From: Tardiphaga sp. P9-11
Lineage (GTDB): Bacteria; Pseudomonadota; Alphaproteobacteria; Rhizobiales; Xanthobacteraceae
Length of the DNA: 64,000 nt
Assembly: GCF_008329525.1 (NCBI RefSeq)
Contig: NZ_NPKQ01000003.1
Coordinates: 310,001-374,000 of the forward strand
Direction of reading: 5' to 3'
The notes under the pieces are model-generated. The model saw only the letters and a list, made by a program, of their open reading frames with translations. It ran no database searches and was not told the DNA's origin. This document shows, piece after piece, positions 26,612 to 34,646 of this stretch (position 1 is the stretch's first letter; each line of letters starts with the position of its first letter). The position numbers and the translations under genes are program-made.

Positions 26612-27140
26612 TTCACTGTTTAATATTTCCGTTTTGAGCGCGACTGCGATGTTGTGGGCAATACCCGCCATCGCCGATCCCATCGAGTTGCCGGCACGCA
26701 AGGCCGGGCTCTGGGAAATGAAGATGCAGGGCAGCGCCGGGATGCCCGGCATGACGATGCAGCACTGCACCGACGAGACCACCGACAAGTTCATGAACAC
26801 CACCTTCTCGCCGATGGCGAAGGACATGTGTTCGAAGAACGAAATGAAGAAGACCGCGACAGGCTATGTCACGGATTCGGTCTGCAATATCGGCGGCACC
26901 ACCAGCACGTCGCATGCCGAGATCACCGGCGATTTCAATTCCGCCTATACGATGAAGATCACCTCACAGAGCTCGGGCGGCGCCAGGGCCAACACTGGCG
27001 ACAGCACCACGCAGCTGGAAGCCAAATGGCTCGGCGCCTGCAAACCGGACCAGAAGCCCGGCGACATCATGATGCCCGGCGGCATGAAGATGAATGTCAA
27101 GGACATGGAGAAGATGAAGGGCATGCACCGGCCGCAATAG
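26595..27140 (+). CDS. DUF3617 family exported protein
   Basis: 181 residues starting MMRRCVSLFN; RBS GGGGAG 8 nt upstream, inside the hairpin loop. Signal peptide to about residue 27 (AIPAIA before DPIELPARKAGLWEMKMQG). The DUF3617 pattern is clear: ARKAGLWEM, CTDETTDKFM, CSKNEMKKTATGYVTDSVC and a C-terminal LEAKWLGAC followed by a Met/Lys-rich tail. Four or more Cys suggest disulfides. Role of the family is unknown; periplasmic. The coding start is part of the strong hairpin at 26561-26611. Confidence 0.85.
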   Translation: MMRRCVSLFNISVLSATAMLWAIPAIADPIELPARKAGLWEMKMQGSAGMPGMTMQHCTDETTDKFMNTTFSPMAKDMCSKNEMKKTATGYVTDSVCNIGGTTSTSHAEITGDFNSAYTMKITSQSSGGARANTGDSTTQLEAKWLGACKPDQKPGDIMMPGGMKMNVKDMEKMKGMHRPQ

Positions 27141-27256
27141 AGCCGCGCGCCCGTTGCGCCGATGTTTCCCACCGCTGCGTTCCTCGCTATAGATGATGCC
27201 AATCATCCCAATGGCGCATCATGACGCCGGCGACAGGAAACACCGAAGGCAGCTCC

Positions 27257-28048
27257 ATGACTGAATTCACCGCACTGATGTCATCCATGACGCGCTCCGG
27301 CGACGGTTGGGCTGTCAGCGTCAGCGACGACTGGCTGCAGGGCCGTACCGTCTATGGCGGTCTGGCCGCGGCACTGTGCATGCAGGCCGCGCTCAATGAA
27401 TTCGGCGACGTGCCGCCGCTGCGCTCGGCGCAGATCGCCTTTATCGGCCCGGCCACCGGTCCATTGCAGTTGCGCGCCAGCGTTCTGCGTAAGGGTAAGT
27501 CGACACTGTTCGCCAGTGTCGATCTGATCGGTGAAGCAGGCCTCGCGACCCGCGCCATGTTCTGCTTCGGCGCCGCGCGTGAATCAGCTTTTGCCCATGT
27601 GGTCACCGGGACGCCGGAACTGAAAGCGCCAGAGGGTTGCCCCGATTTCTTCCTCCGTGCGCCGCCGACGCTGCGCTTCCTGGAGCATATCGACGGCCGG
27701 CATATGGGGGGCTCGACGCCGTTCAGCGGCAGCGAAGATCCGCAGATGATGCTGTGGCTGCGCCACCGCGAGCCCGGCATCCAGCCATCGCTGGTGGCGT
27801 TGCTGGCCTTGGCCGACGCACCGCCGCCGGCAGCGTCGGTTCGGTCAACAAAGCCCTCGCCGATCTCAACCATGACCTGGTCGATCGACATGCTGACCGA
27901 CGAGATCACGACCGACGACGGCTGGTGGCTGATCCGCAATGTCGCCGAGCAGATCTCCGGCGGCTACTCCAGCCAGGCGATGACCCTGTGGAATCGAAAC
28001 GGCCAGCCAATCATGGCCAGCCGTCAGAATATTGCAGTGTTTGGATAG
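27257..28048 (+). CDS. Acyl-CoA thioesterase family protein (TesB-like double hotdog)
   Basis: 263 residues from ATG 27257 (AAGG 8 nt upstream); ATG 27221 would add 12 residues. N-terminal hotdog with WLQGRTVYGGLAAALCMQAAL and the hydrophobic strand APPLRSAQIAF-like PPLRSAQIAFIGPATGPL; C-terminal hotdog from about residue 130 with LWLRHREPGIQPSLVALLALADA and the end MASRQNIAVFG. Thioesterase-like superfamily (4HBT_3); the acyl substrate is not known. Converges on the tautomerase gene with 3 nt between stops. Confidence 0.8.
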   Translation: MTEFTALMSSMTRSGDGWAVSVSDDWLQGRTVYGGLAAALCMQAALNEFGDVPPLRSAQIAFIGPATGPLQLRASVLRKGKSTLFASVDLIGEAGLATRAMFCFGAARESAFAHVVTGTPELKAPEGCPDFFLRAPPTLRFLEHIDGRHMGGSTPFSGSEDPQMMLWLRHREPGIQPSLVALLALADAPPPAASVRSTKPSPISTMTWSIDMLTDEITTDDGWWLIRNVAEQISGGYSSQAMTLWNRNGQPIMASRQNIAVFG

Positions 28049-28051
28049 AGC

Positions 28052-28255
28052 TTACTTCTTCGCAGCGGCTGCGCGCTCGACGAAGGTCTGGCCACCCTTC
28101 ATCTTGTTGTTGAGCGGCGCTTCGTTGATCTGGATGACGACGGCATCGGCGGTGACGCCGAGGTTCTTCACCAGCGCCTGGGTGATGTCGAGCATCATGC
28201 CCTTCTTCTGCTCGTCGGTGCGGCCGGCGGCCAGGTTGATCGTGATCTCAGGCAT
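28052..28255 (-). CDS. 4-oxalocrotonate tautomerase family protein
   Basis: 67 residues starting MPEITINLAAGRTDEQKKGM. Pro directly after the initiator Met is the catalytic base of the family, so ATG 28255 is the right start and the longer frame to 28279 is not. Arg at residue 12 and the C-terminal amphipathic stretch fit. Subunits of this size act as dimers of trimers. Physiological substrate unknown. 39 nt downstream of hisS. Confidence 0.88.
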   Translation of the reverse strand: MPEITINLAAGRTDEQKKGMMLDITQALVKNLGVTADAVVIQINEAPLNNKMKGGQTFVERAAAAKK

Positions 28256-28294
28256 TGACGTCTCCCGTTGCTCTACCAATTGTTGGCGCGTGGA

Positions 28295-29797
28295 TTAATT
28301 CCACTTCACGCCGTGCTTGTCGAGAATCTTGCGGACCGCGTTCACGAGATCGTTTTCCGCGATTCTGGTCTGCGCATCTGCCTGCTTCTGCAGATAGGCG
28401 TCGCGATCGCCTTCCAGATCCGACAATCCGGCACCGAGGATCAGATCCTTCAGCATCACTTCGCCGGTCGCCTTTTCGTCGGAGCCTTGAATGATCACAC
28501 AGGGTGAATTGCGTCGGTCGGCATATTTCAGCTGGTTGCCCATGCTCTTGGGATTGCCGAGATAGAGTTCGGCGCGGATGCCGGCATTGCGCAGGCTCGC
28601 AACCATCTTTTGATAATCGGTGACGCGGTCGCGATCGAACACGGTGACGACCACCGGGCCAAAGGCCGGCGTGGTGTCGATTTTGCCCAGCAGCGTCAGC
28701 GCCGCCTGCAGGCGTGAAACGCCGATCGAAAAGCCTGTCGCCGGCACGAGCTCGCCGCGGAAGCGCGAAACGAGACCATCGTAACGGCCGCCGCCACCGA
28801 CCGAACCGAAACGCACGGGGCGGCCTTTCTCGTCCTTGGTCTCAAGCGTGAGTTCAACTTCGTAAACCGGGCCGGTGTAGTATTCGAGACCGCGAACGAC
28901 AGATGGGTCGATCTTGATGCGATCAGCGTTATAGCCCGCCGCCGTGATCAGCTTCGCAATTTCATCAAGCTCGGCGCGGCCTTGGTTGTAGGCTTCCGAC
29001 GTATTGAGCTTCGACGTAGCATCACGATCCGCCTCGGCATCGAGGCTGCGCAACACGGTTTCGGTAGCTTCAGGTGTCAGTCCAGCGCCCTTTGTGAAGT
29101 CGCCCTTACCTTCCTCACCGCCATCCCAGCGCCCGGGACCGAGCAGCTTCCTGATCTCGTCGACCGGAAACTTGTCCATCTTGTCGATGGCGCGCAACAC
29201 GGTCAGACGTCGCCCGGCATTGTCATCGCCGCCGAGGCCGATGCTCTCCATCACGCCGTCGAGCACCTTGCGGTTGTTGACGCGCACCACATAGCTGCCA
29301 CGCGGAATGCCCAGCGCTTCCATGGCATCCGCCGCCATCATGCACATCTCGGCATCGGCCGCTGGCGAGCCGGAGCCGACGGTGTCCGCGTCGAACTGCA
29401 TGAACTGGCGGAAACGGCCCGGACCCGGCTTCTCGTTACGATAGACGTAACCGGCGCGGTAGCTGCGATACGGCTTCGGCAGCGCGTCCCAATGCTCGGC
29501 GACGTAGCGCGCCAATGGCGCGGTCAGGTCGTAGCGCAGTGAGATCCACTGTTCGTCGTCGTCCTGGAACGAGAACACGCCCTCGTTCGGCCGGTCCTGA
29601 TCCGGCAAGAACTTGCCGAGCGCATCGGTGAATTCCATGGTCGGGGTCTCGACCGGCTCGAAGCCGTAGCGCTCATAGACCTCGCGGATAATGTCGGTCA
29701 TGCGCCGGGTCGCGGCGAGATCGGCCGGTCCGCGGTCGCCAAGGCCGCGCGGCAGACGCGCGCGCAGTTTCTGGGGTTTTTTGGGTTTGTCAGCCAT
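28295..29797 (-). CDS. hisS: Histidine-tRNA ligase
   Basis: 500 residues from ATG 29797 ([10 protein letters not shown]); a longer frame exists but is not conserved in type. Class II synthetase charging tRNA-His. Motif 1 region ends [21 protein letters not shown]; motif 2 has [18 protein letters not shown] and [19 protein letters not shown]; histidine loop [15 protein letters not shown]; motif 3 [14 protein letters not shown]-terminal anticodon domain [12 protein letters not shown]. Divergent from the membrane protein at 29965. Confidence 0.95.
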   Translation of the reverse strand: MADKPKKPQKLRARLPRGLGDRGPADLAATRRMTDIIREVYERYGFEPVETPTMEFTDALGKFLPDQDRPNEGVFSFQDDDEQWISLRYDLTAPLARYVAEHWDALPKPYRSYRAGYVYRNEKPGPGRFRQFMQFDADTVGSGSPAADAEMCMMAADAMEALGIPRGSYVVRVNNRKVLDGVMESIGLGGDDNAGRRLTVLRAIDKMDKFPVDEIRKLLGPGRWDGGEEGKGDFTKGAGLTPEATETVLRSLDAEADRDATSKLNTSEAYNQGRAELDEIAKLITAAGYNADRIKIDPSVVRGLEYYTGPVYEVELTLETKDEKGRPVRFGSVGGGGRYDGLVSRFRGELVPATGFSIGVSRLQAALTLLGKIDTTPAFGPVVVTVFDRDRVTDYQKMVASLRNAGIRAELYLGNPKSMGNQLKYADRRNSPCVIIQGSDEKATGEVMLKDLILGAGLSDLEGDRDAYLQKQADAQTRIAENDLVNAVRKILDKHGVKWN

Positions 29798-29964
29798 GGC
29801 GCGTCGTACCAGCGCAGGCCGGAACCGGCAAGCGTTGGAGCCACTGCCATGCGGGTCTGACGATGCCCGAAGCCACACGTCCGCCGCGGCGGAACCTTCG
29901 TCTGGCCTCCCCGTTCATTTTCATATGCCCGCCACCACGGCCGGATCCCAACGAGGCTTTCACG

Positions 29965-30561
29965 ATGCCACCGCTCGCAAGTGCCCTGGTGCGAACAGGG
30001 CTCGTTCTCAAGTTCAATCAGATCAAACGCGCCACATCTTCTTATATGCGTGATCGCAGCGAACAGACCCAGGGCATCGCCGTTTCCTATGCCGTCGCAG
30101 CCGGGCTTTATGCCGCCGCAGGCGTTTTTCTGATCGCCACCTTGCTGGTGGGCGCTGCCGCGTTATTCCGCTGGGTCGAACTGCGCTATGGCCTGTTTCA
30201 CGCCTTCGGCGCCAGCGGTGGATTGCTGCTGTTGCTCGCCATTGCTTTCGCGGCGCTCGCCGCAAGCCGGTTGAAACGTCCCTCGAGACAGTTTCCGAGC
30301 CTCGGCAGCAGGCTGCGCGTTGCGGTCAATGCGAGCCCCGGCAAGCATAAGCAGGCCATCTCCGCCGCGCCGCACCGCGCGGCTGCGCCCAACGAATTCA
30401 AGCCAAGCACACGCAGTGCACAACCTGGCCAGAACAGTACACCAGTGAAGGCCGGGCTGATTCTTGTTGCGACGCTGGCGGGCTGGGCGCTTGCGCGCCG
30501 GCATGATCTCAATCGGGAGGCTGCGGCTGCCCGCACGCCATCGGGCCGCGCCAGCGCCTGA
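29965..30561 (+). CDS. Small membrane protein, holin-like topology, unknown function
   Basis: 198 residues from ATG 29965 (GAGG 9 nt upstream). Two adjacent TM helices (about residues 39-67 and 77-101) follow a basic N-terminus, then a basic Pro/Ala linker and a third short hydrophobic segment (AGLILVATLAGWALA). The layout resembles small phage-holin-superfamily proteins common in Rhizobiales chromosomes, but no phage genes are nearby. Function unknown. Confidence 0.65.
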   Translation: MPPLASALVRTGLVLKFNQIKRATSSYMRDRSEQTQGIAVSYAVAAGLYAAAGVFLIATLLVGAAALFRWVELRYGLFHAFGASGGLLLLLAIAFAALAASRLKRPSRQFPSLGSRLRVAVNASPGKHKQAISAAPHRAAAPNEFKPSTRSAQPGQNSTPVKAGLILVATLAGWALARRHDLNREAAAARTPSGRASA

Positions 30562-30716
30562 GGTGCAAAAGCACCGGTGGGCAGTTCCATCAGCCCTGCT
30601 TTCCGAATCAACAATAATGCTAAGCTCCGCCGGACACTTAAGGCGCAGGGAGCGCTCGCGGCCGGACCGTCCGTCATGCCGTGCAGGAGTTTGGATTTGA
30701 GGATGTTGCGCGCGTT

Positions 30717-32189
30717 ATGATCCGCATCTCCACGATTTTTGTCGGCATCTGCATGGTGCTGGTCTCTGCGTCGCTCGGCGTGGTGCTGTATGCGATCGCG
30801 GGTGTCAGCGGCTATGAGTCCGCCATCGTCGGGCTGGCCGCGCTCACCCTGATGATCCTCTACAATGCGGTGTCGATGCGCATCAAAGATCGCAACGAAT
30901 CCACCGGACAGATCACAGATCTCTCGCGCGGCACCACCGACCTTGCCCGGCAGGTCGCGGAATTCGGCCGCCGTCTCGCTGTGGTCGAAAGCAAGATCGC
31001 GTCCACCGGCTCCGCCAATCAGGAGCGCATCCAGTCCGTCGTCGGCGAGATCGGCGAACTCGGCAAGCTGGTGACGCAACTGGCAACGTCGGTGGCAACG
31101 CATGAGGACATGCTGACCGCGATGCCCGCGCCGGCAACTGTTTCCGCGGCGATCGCGCCGCCGTCGCCACCTGTGAGGACGGAGACATCGGCCGATGTCC
31201 CGCTCGCCGTCGAGGTTGCTGAAGACACCGTGACGCCGACTGCGCCCGTGATTGTCGTCAAGCCAGAGGCCGCGCCGGCGCGCAACGATGCGCAGTTCAC
31301 CGCCATGGTGAAGAATGCCATCGCTGACAACCGCATCGACATCTATCTGCAGCCGATGGTCACGCTGCCGCAGCGCAAGGTGCGCTTCTACGAGGCAATG
31401 ACGCGGCTGCGCGACGACAAGGATCAGGTCATCACCGCCGACGATTTCATCGGCCCCGCGGAAGCCGCAGGCCTGATGGGCCAGATCGATCATATGGTGT
31501 TGCTGCGCTGCATGCAGGTGCTACGCCGGCTGATGGTGCGCAACAAGGATGTCGGCGTGTTCTGCAACATGGCCGGCGCCACGCTGTCGAATGCCGAGAC
31601 CTTTGCGCAGTGCATCGACTTCCTCGAAGCCAATCGCGCGCTGGCGCCGTCCTTCGTGCTGGAGTTCAAGCAGAGCGTGTTCCGCAATCTCGGCCCCGTC
31701 GAGAGCGAACATCTCGCCGCTCTCGCGCAGCGCGGCTACCGGTTTTCCATCGATCACGTCACCGATCTGCGGATCGAGCCGCGCGACCTCGCCGATCGCG
31801 GCGTGCGCTTTATCAAGGTACCGGCGGCGTTGTTGCTGGACCCCAAACACAACTCGAATTCCGACATTCATCCGGCCGATCTTTCCGATCTGCTCGGCCG
31901 TTTTGGCATCGATCTGATTGCCGAGCGGATCGAGGGCGAACGGGCCGTGGTCGACCTGCTCGACTTCGACGTCCGGTTCGGGCAAGGCTTCCTCTTCGCG
32001 GCGCCCCGCCCGCTCAGGCCGGAAACTCCGGCCAATGGGGGTGCGCCAAATCCTCCCGCCAGGGAACCCGCCAAGGCGCCCACGGATCCCAATGGCCCAG
32101 CAAGATCTGCACCAAGCACGCCTGTGCGGCCTGAGCCGCGCTCCACCGGCAATGCCGCGCTGGCGCGCCGCGCCACCGGCCCGAACTGA
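30717..32189 (+). CDS. TipF-like membrane protein with a degenerate EAL domain
   Basis: 490 residues from ATG 30717 (no clear RBS; GTG 30681 is an alternative). TM1 about 4-28, TM2 about 36-54, coiled coil about 58-125, Pro/Ala/Val linker to about 190, EAL domain about 190-435 and a Pro-rich tail. EAL reads EAM (residues 216-218), the catalytic DDFG segment reads IDHV, and INLS reads CNMA; the late Lys (FIKVPA) and QG.LF (GQGFLFAAP) remain. Hydrolysis of c-di-GMP is unlikely; binding is possible. The order two TM, coiled coil, degenerate EAL matches Caulobacter TipF, a c-di-GMP receptor for flagellar placement. Confidence 0.82.
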   Translation: MIRISTIFVGICMVLVSASLGVVLYAIAGVSGYESAIVGLAALTLMILYNAVSMRIKDRNESTGQITDLSRGTTDLARQVAEFGRRLAVVESKIASTGSANQERIQSVVGEIGELGKLVTQLATSVATHEDMLTAMPAPATVSAAIAPPSPPVRTETSADVPLAVEVAEDTVTPTAPVIVVKPEAAPARNDAQFTAMVKNAIADNRIDIYLQPMVTLPQRKVRFYEAMTRLRDDKDQVITADDFIGPAEAAGLMGQIDHMVLLRCMQVLRRLMVRNKDVGVFCNMAGATLSNAETFAQCIDFLEANRALAPSFVLEFKQSVFRNLGPVESEHLAALAQRGYRFSIDHVTDLRIEPRDLADRGVRFIKVPAALLLDPKHNSNSDIHPADLSDLLGRFGIDLIAERIEGERAVVDLLDFDVRFGQGFLFAAPRPLRPETPANGGAPNPPAREPAKAPTDPNGPARSAPSTPVRPEPRSTGNAALARRATGPN

Positions 32190-32203
32190 TCGGCACTAAA
32201 TTC

Positions 32204-33058
32204 ATGACCACACTGCGTTTCGTCGAGCGCTTGCGCGACCTCACCGGCAATGTCGACGTCGTCCTCAGCGACATCTGGGGCGTCGTCCATAACGGCCTCG
32301 AATCTTTCCCCGAAGCCTGCGAGGCGCTGCATACGTTTCGCGCCCGAGGCGGCACGGTGATCATGATCACCAACGCGCCGCGGCCGGCGGATTCCGTGCA
32401 GCGGCAGCTCCGCAAACTCGGCGTTGCTGACGACGTCTATGATGCGATCGTCTCGTCGGGCGACCTCACGCGCAATTTCGTCGCCGGCCGACCGGGTCAG
32501 GCGATGTATCTGATCGGACCGGACCGCGACAGTTCGATCTATCGTGGCCTTGACGTCAAACTCACGCCGCTCGAACAGGCCGACTACATCGTCTGCAGCG
32601 GGCTGTTCGACGACGAAACCGAAAACGCAGAAAACTATCGCGACATGATGCAACAGGCCCTGTCGCACAGGCAGACACTCGTATGCGCCAATCCGGACAT
32701 CATCGTCGAGCGCGGCGACCGGTTGATCTACTGCGCCGGCGCGGTGGCCGAACTGTATCGCGAGATGGGCGGCGAGGTGATCTTCTACGGCAAGCCGCAC
32801 CGGCCAATCTACGATCAGGCCATGGCGCTCGCCAAGGTGAAGCGCGGCAAGGACACGGCGCTGGATCGCGTGCTGGCGATCGGGGATTCCGTGCGCACCG
32901 ATCTCACCGGCGCCCATGCATATGGCATCGATCTCCTGTTCGTCACCCGCGGCATCCATGCCGGCGACTTCGAAGGCATCGAGCAGATGGGCGCCGCGGA
33001 AGTGAAGGAACTGTTCGGCCATCCACCGAAAGCGCTGATGCGTGAGTTGAAGTGGTGA
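32204..33058 (+). CDS. HAD-superfamily hydrolase, TIGR01459 type
   Basis: 284 residues. HAD motif I is DVVLSDIWGVVHNG (nucleophile Asp; DIWGVVHNG is characteristic of this subfamily), motif II VIMITNAPRP, and motif III/IV GDSVRTDLTGAHAYGIDLLFVTRG. Class IIA cap in the middle, FYGKPHRPIYDQAM. Related to NagD and pyridoxal phosphate phosphatases; substrate unknown. Starts 14 nt after the TipF-like gene, so probably co-transcribed with it. Faces the unusual non-coding region. Confidence 0.85.
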   Translation: MTTLRFVERLRDLTGNVDVVLSDIWGVVHNGLESFPEACEALHTFRARGGTVIMITNAPRPADSVQRQLRKLGVADDVYDAIVSSGDLTRNFVAGRPGQAMYLIGPDRDSSIYRGLDVKLTPLEQADYIVCSGLFDDETENAENYRDMMQQALSHRQTLVCANPDIIVERGDRLIYCAGAVAELYREMGGEVIFYGKPHRPIYDQAMALAKVKRGKDTALDRVLAIGDSVRTDLTGAHAYGIDLLFVTRGIHAGDFEGIEQMGAAEVKELFGHPPKALMRELKW

Positions 33059-33109
33059 GCTGAGGCGACTTCTCCTCCTTCAAACAGCAAATCTGCGCTG
33101 GAGGGGATA

Positions 33110-33671
33110 TCGCTGACGCCTGAGCGTCTTCAGATTCAACTGTCAAACAGCAACTGCTCTTCAGACATGCCTCATCACCCCTGTTGTTTGCGGCGCGGGG
33201 GCGCCGTCGTCTGCTGCATTCCCGCCCCCTTGTGAGAGGGCGCGCGGAACGCCGGGTGCCCGTTGCACCCTTGGGCCTGATGCCATGCGGTCTTCCGCAA
33301 TAGTGAATGCATCAGGACTTTCGGAGGCGCAGGGCAAGAAAGTGCCCAGCGTTCCGCACGCGGTGTTTGACGGGGTGCCCGGCTTTCCAGATGAATCCTC
33401 AGACCCACCATTATTAGACCCCATTGCGATGAGGTCGGATTAGCGCAGCCAAGAACCGAACGCCTCGGATGAAGTCGTCCGTCACACTGTCCAGAGGGTC
33501 TTTCCATCTCAAGGCCAGCCGTCTCCTTGCCAGTGGCAGTGCTGGCGCAGATCCGTCCTGCCCGAAGACAGACGTCACCCATGAACCGCGTGACGCCGCA
33601 TCTCCAGCGCCCACCGCATCCCACCCCGCGACCGTGACGATCGCGATCGCCCCTCTCGGTGGGGCAGGACG
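33110..33671 (-). ncRNA. Candidate structured non-coding RNA, unrecognised family
   Basis: Downstream of a near-consensus minus-strand promoter (33678-33705) lies about 500 nt with a dense series of perfect stems. In transcript order: GCCCC/GGGGC near the 5' end; a C-UUCG-G tetraloop hairpin (about 33571-33553); GCCAGC/GCTGGC; GACCTCAT CGCA ATGGGGTC (33437-33418); then a multibranch domain closed by GCGGAACGC/GCGTTCCGC (33357-33349 / 33252-33244) holding hairpins GGGCA/TGCCC, CCTGATGC/GCATCAGG with inner TGCGG/CCGCA, and GGGTGC/GCACCC. GACGC/GCGTC lies at the far end. No conserved tmRNA, RNase P, SRP or 6S sequence was found. Ends are approximate. Confidence 0.5.
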
Positions 33672-33677
33672 AAGGGG

Positions 33678-33705
33678 AATATAATCAAGGACGGGATATT
33701 GTCAA
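33678..33705 (-). promoter_or_regulatory. Near-consensus sigma70-type promoter, minus strand
   Basis: TTGACA (33705-33700), a 16-bp spacer, then TATATT (33683-33678). A full-consensus -35 with a 5/6 -10 is rare in this GC-rich window and there is no protein start downstream within reach, so it points to a non-coding transcript running left from about 33671. Confidence 0.6.
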
Positions 33706-33755
33706 CGCGAGATAGGAAAAAATGTTTTACGTCTCTATGCGCCTCGCCCCACACT

Positions 33756-33908
33756 GTCATTCCGGGGCGACTGCGCGCCTTCGCGCAGGCGAACCCGGAA
33801 TCTCCACCAATTTTGCGCTGAACATTCCGGGATTCCGGGTTCGCACTGCAGCGGCTTCGCCGCCTTCGTGCGCCCTCCGGCCCACCAATTGGTGTGCGGG
33901 AGAATGAC
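33756..33908. repeat. REP-like compound palindrome
   Basis: Outer arms GTCATTC (33756-33762) and GAATGAC (33902-33908) enclose nested repeats: GCGAACCCGGAATC (33789-33802) with its perfect complement GATTCCGGGTTCGC (33831-33844), plus TGCGCG/CGCGCA and CAGCGGC TTC GCCG hairpins. The CATTCCGGGGC and GAACCCGGAATC words are typical of Bradyrhizobium-group extragenic palindromes. Lies between the cheY terminator and the ncRNA promoter. Confidence 0.8.
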
Positions 33909-33925
33909 GGCGGCGAACCACAACG

Positions 33926-33954
33926 CAAATGCCCGGCACGAGGCCGGGCATTGC
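33926..33954 (-). terminator. Hairpin downstream of the cheY-like gene
   Basis: AATGCCCGGC (33928-33937) and GCCGGGCATT (33943-33952) form a perfect 10-bp stem with a 5-nt loop, 37 nt after the cheY-like stop on the minus strand. The T content after the stem is low, so termination may be Rho-assisted. Confidence 0.6.
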
Positions 33955-33990
33955 GAAACTCGAAAGCTCTGAAGAACGAAGCTGCGCGGC

Positions 33991-34386
33991 TTACGCGGGC
34001 ACGGTGTCCGGGAACACGGCTTCGATCTTGGTCTTCAGCGTCGCCGCGTTGAACGGCTTGACGATATAGTTGTTCACGCCGGCCTTCTTGGCGGCAATCA
34101 CGTTCTCGGTCTTGGACTCCGCCGTGATCATGATGAACGGGGTCTGCGACAGGTTGGGGTCGGCGCGGACTTCCTTGAGCAGGTCGTAGCCCGTCATCGG
34201 CTCCATGTTCCAGTCGGAAATCACCAGGCCATATTTCTTGGTGCGCATCTTTTCCAGCGCCATCGAACCGTCGCTGGCATCGTCGATGTGTTCGAAACCA
34301 AGCTGCTTCAGAAGATTGCGAATGATGCGGATCATGGTGTTGTAATCATCCACCACCAGCACCGTCATCGACAAATCAACCGCCAT
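33991..34386 (-). CDS. CheY-like single-domain response regulator
   Basis: 131 residues from ATG 34386, fixed by AGGAGG 7 nt upstream; the ATG at 34392 is too close. Receiver domain only: acidic pair in VLVVDDYNTM, phosphoacceptor Asp in LVISDWNMEPMTG, Thr/Ser in PFIMITAESK and Lys in NNYIVKPFNAATL. SDWNMEPM is the CheY signature, so it probably binds the flagellar motor switch or acts as a phosphate sink. No other chemotaxis genes are adjacent; the TipF-like gene is 1.8 kb away. TTTGCC GTCA GGCAAA hairpin in the leader (34430-34445). Confidence 0.93.
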   Translation of the reverse strand: MAVDLSMTVLVVDDYNTMIRIIRNLLKQLGFEHIDDASDGSMALEKMRTKKYGLVISDWNMEPMTGYDLLKEVRADPNLSQTPFIMITAESKTENVIAAKKAGVNNYIVKPFNAATLKTKIEAVFPDTVPA

Positions 34387-34646
34387 CTTCATTCCTCCTG
34401 AGGCACGATACGCAAATGCAAAAATGATATTTGCCGTCAGGCAAACCGTTCCCGACCGGGATTGGCGAGTATAGCTGTCCGCGGCCCGGAGCAAGAATTA
34501 GCAGCCTGGGTTAAATTTCCAGTTAACCGCCCTGTGGCACCAAATTGGTCAAATTCGAGGAGAAAGCCGATTTTACCTTCGCTTGACTTCGAGGCAGCGC
34601 GCGCGCCACGCTCCCTTACCCGCCAAAACCACCAACGAATCCAATC

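Noticed and set aside
29798-29878. N-terminal extension of HisS
   Set aside because: Residues before MADKPKK are not protein-like, and the extension overlaps the promoter area of the divergent gene.
33136-33168. A 10-codon minus-strand frame MSEEQLLFDS in the same region
   Set aside because: Far too short to support by itself; no strong RBS. Could be checked with the ncRNA work but not reported as a gene.
33175-33624. A 149-codon minus-strand open frame in the non-coding region
   Set aside because: Third positions are not GC-rich like the neighbouring genes, there is no RBS, and it coincides with dense RNA-like stems. No family is recognised. It is probably an accidental frame in a structured RNA.
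33110-33671. Known large RNAs (tmRNA, RNase P RNA, 6S, SRP RNA) as explanation of the structured region
   Set aside because: No tag-peptide frame with AND-type start, no RNase P GAGGAAAGUCC core, no SRP GGUC-GGAAG-GAAGCAG loop, and length is wrong for 6S and SRP.
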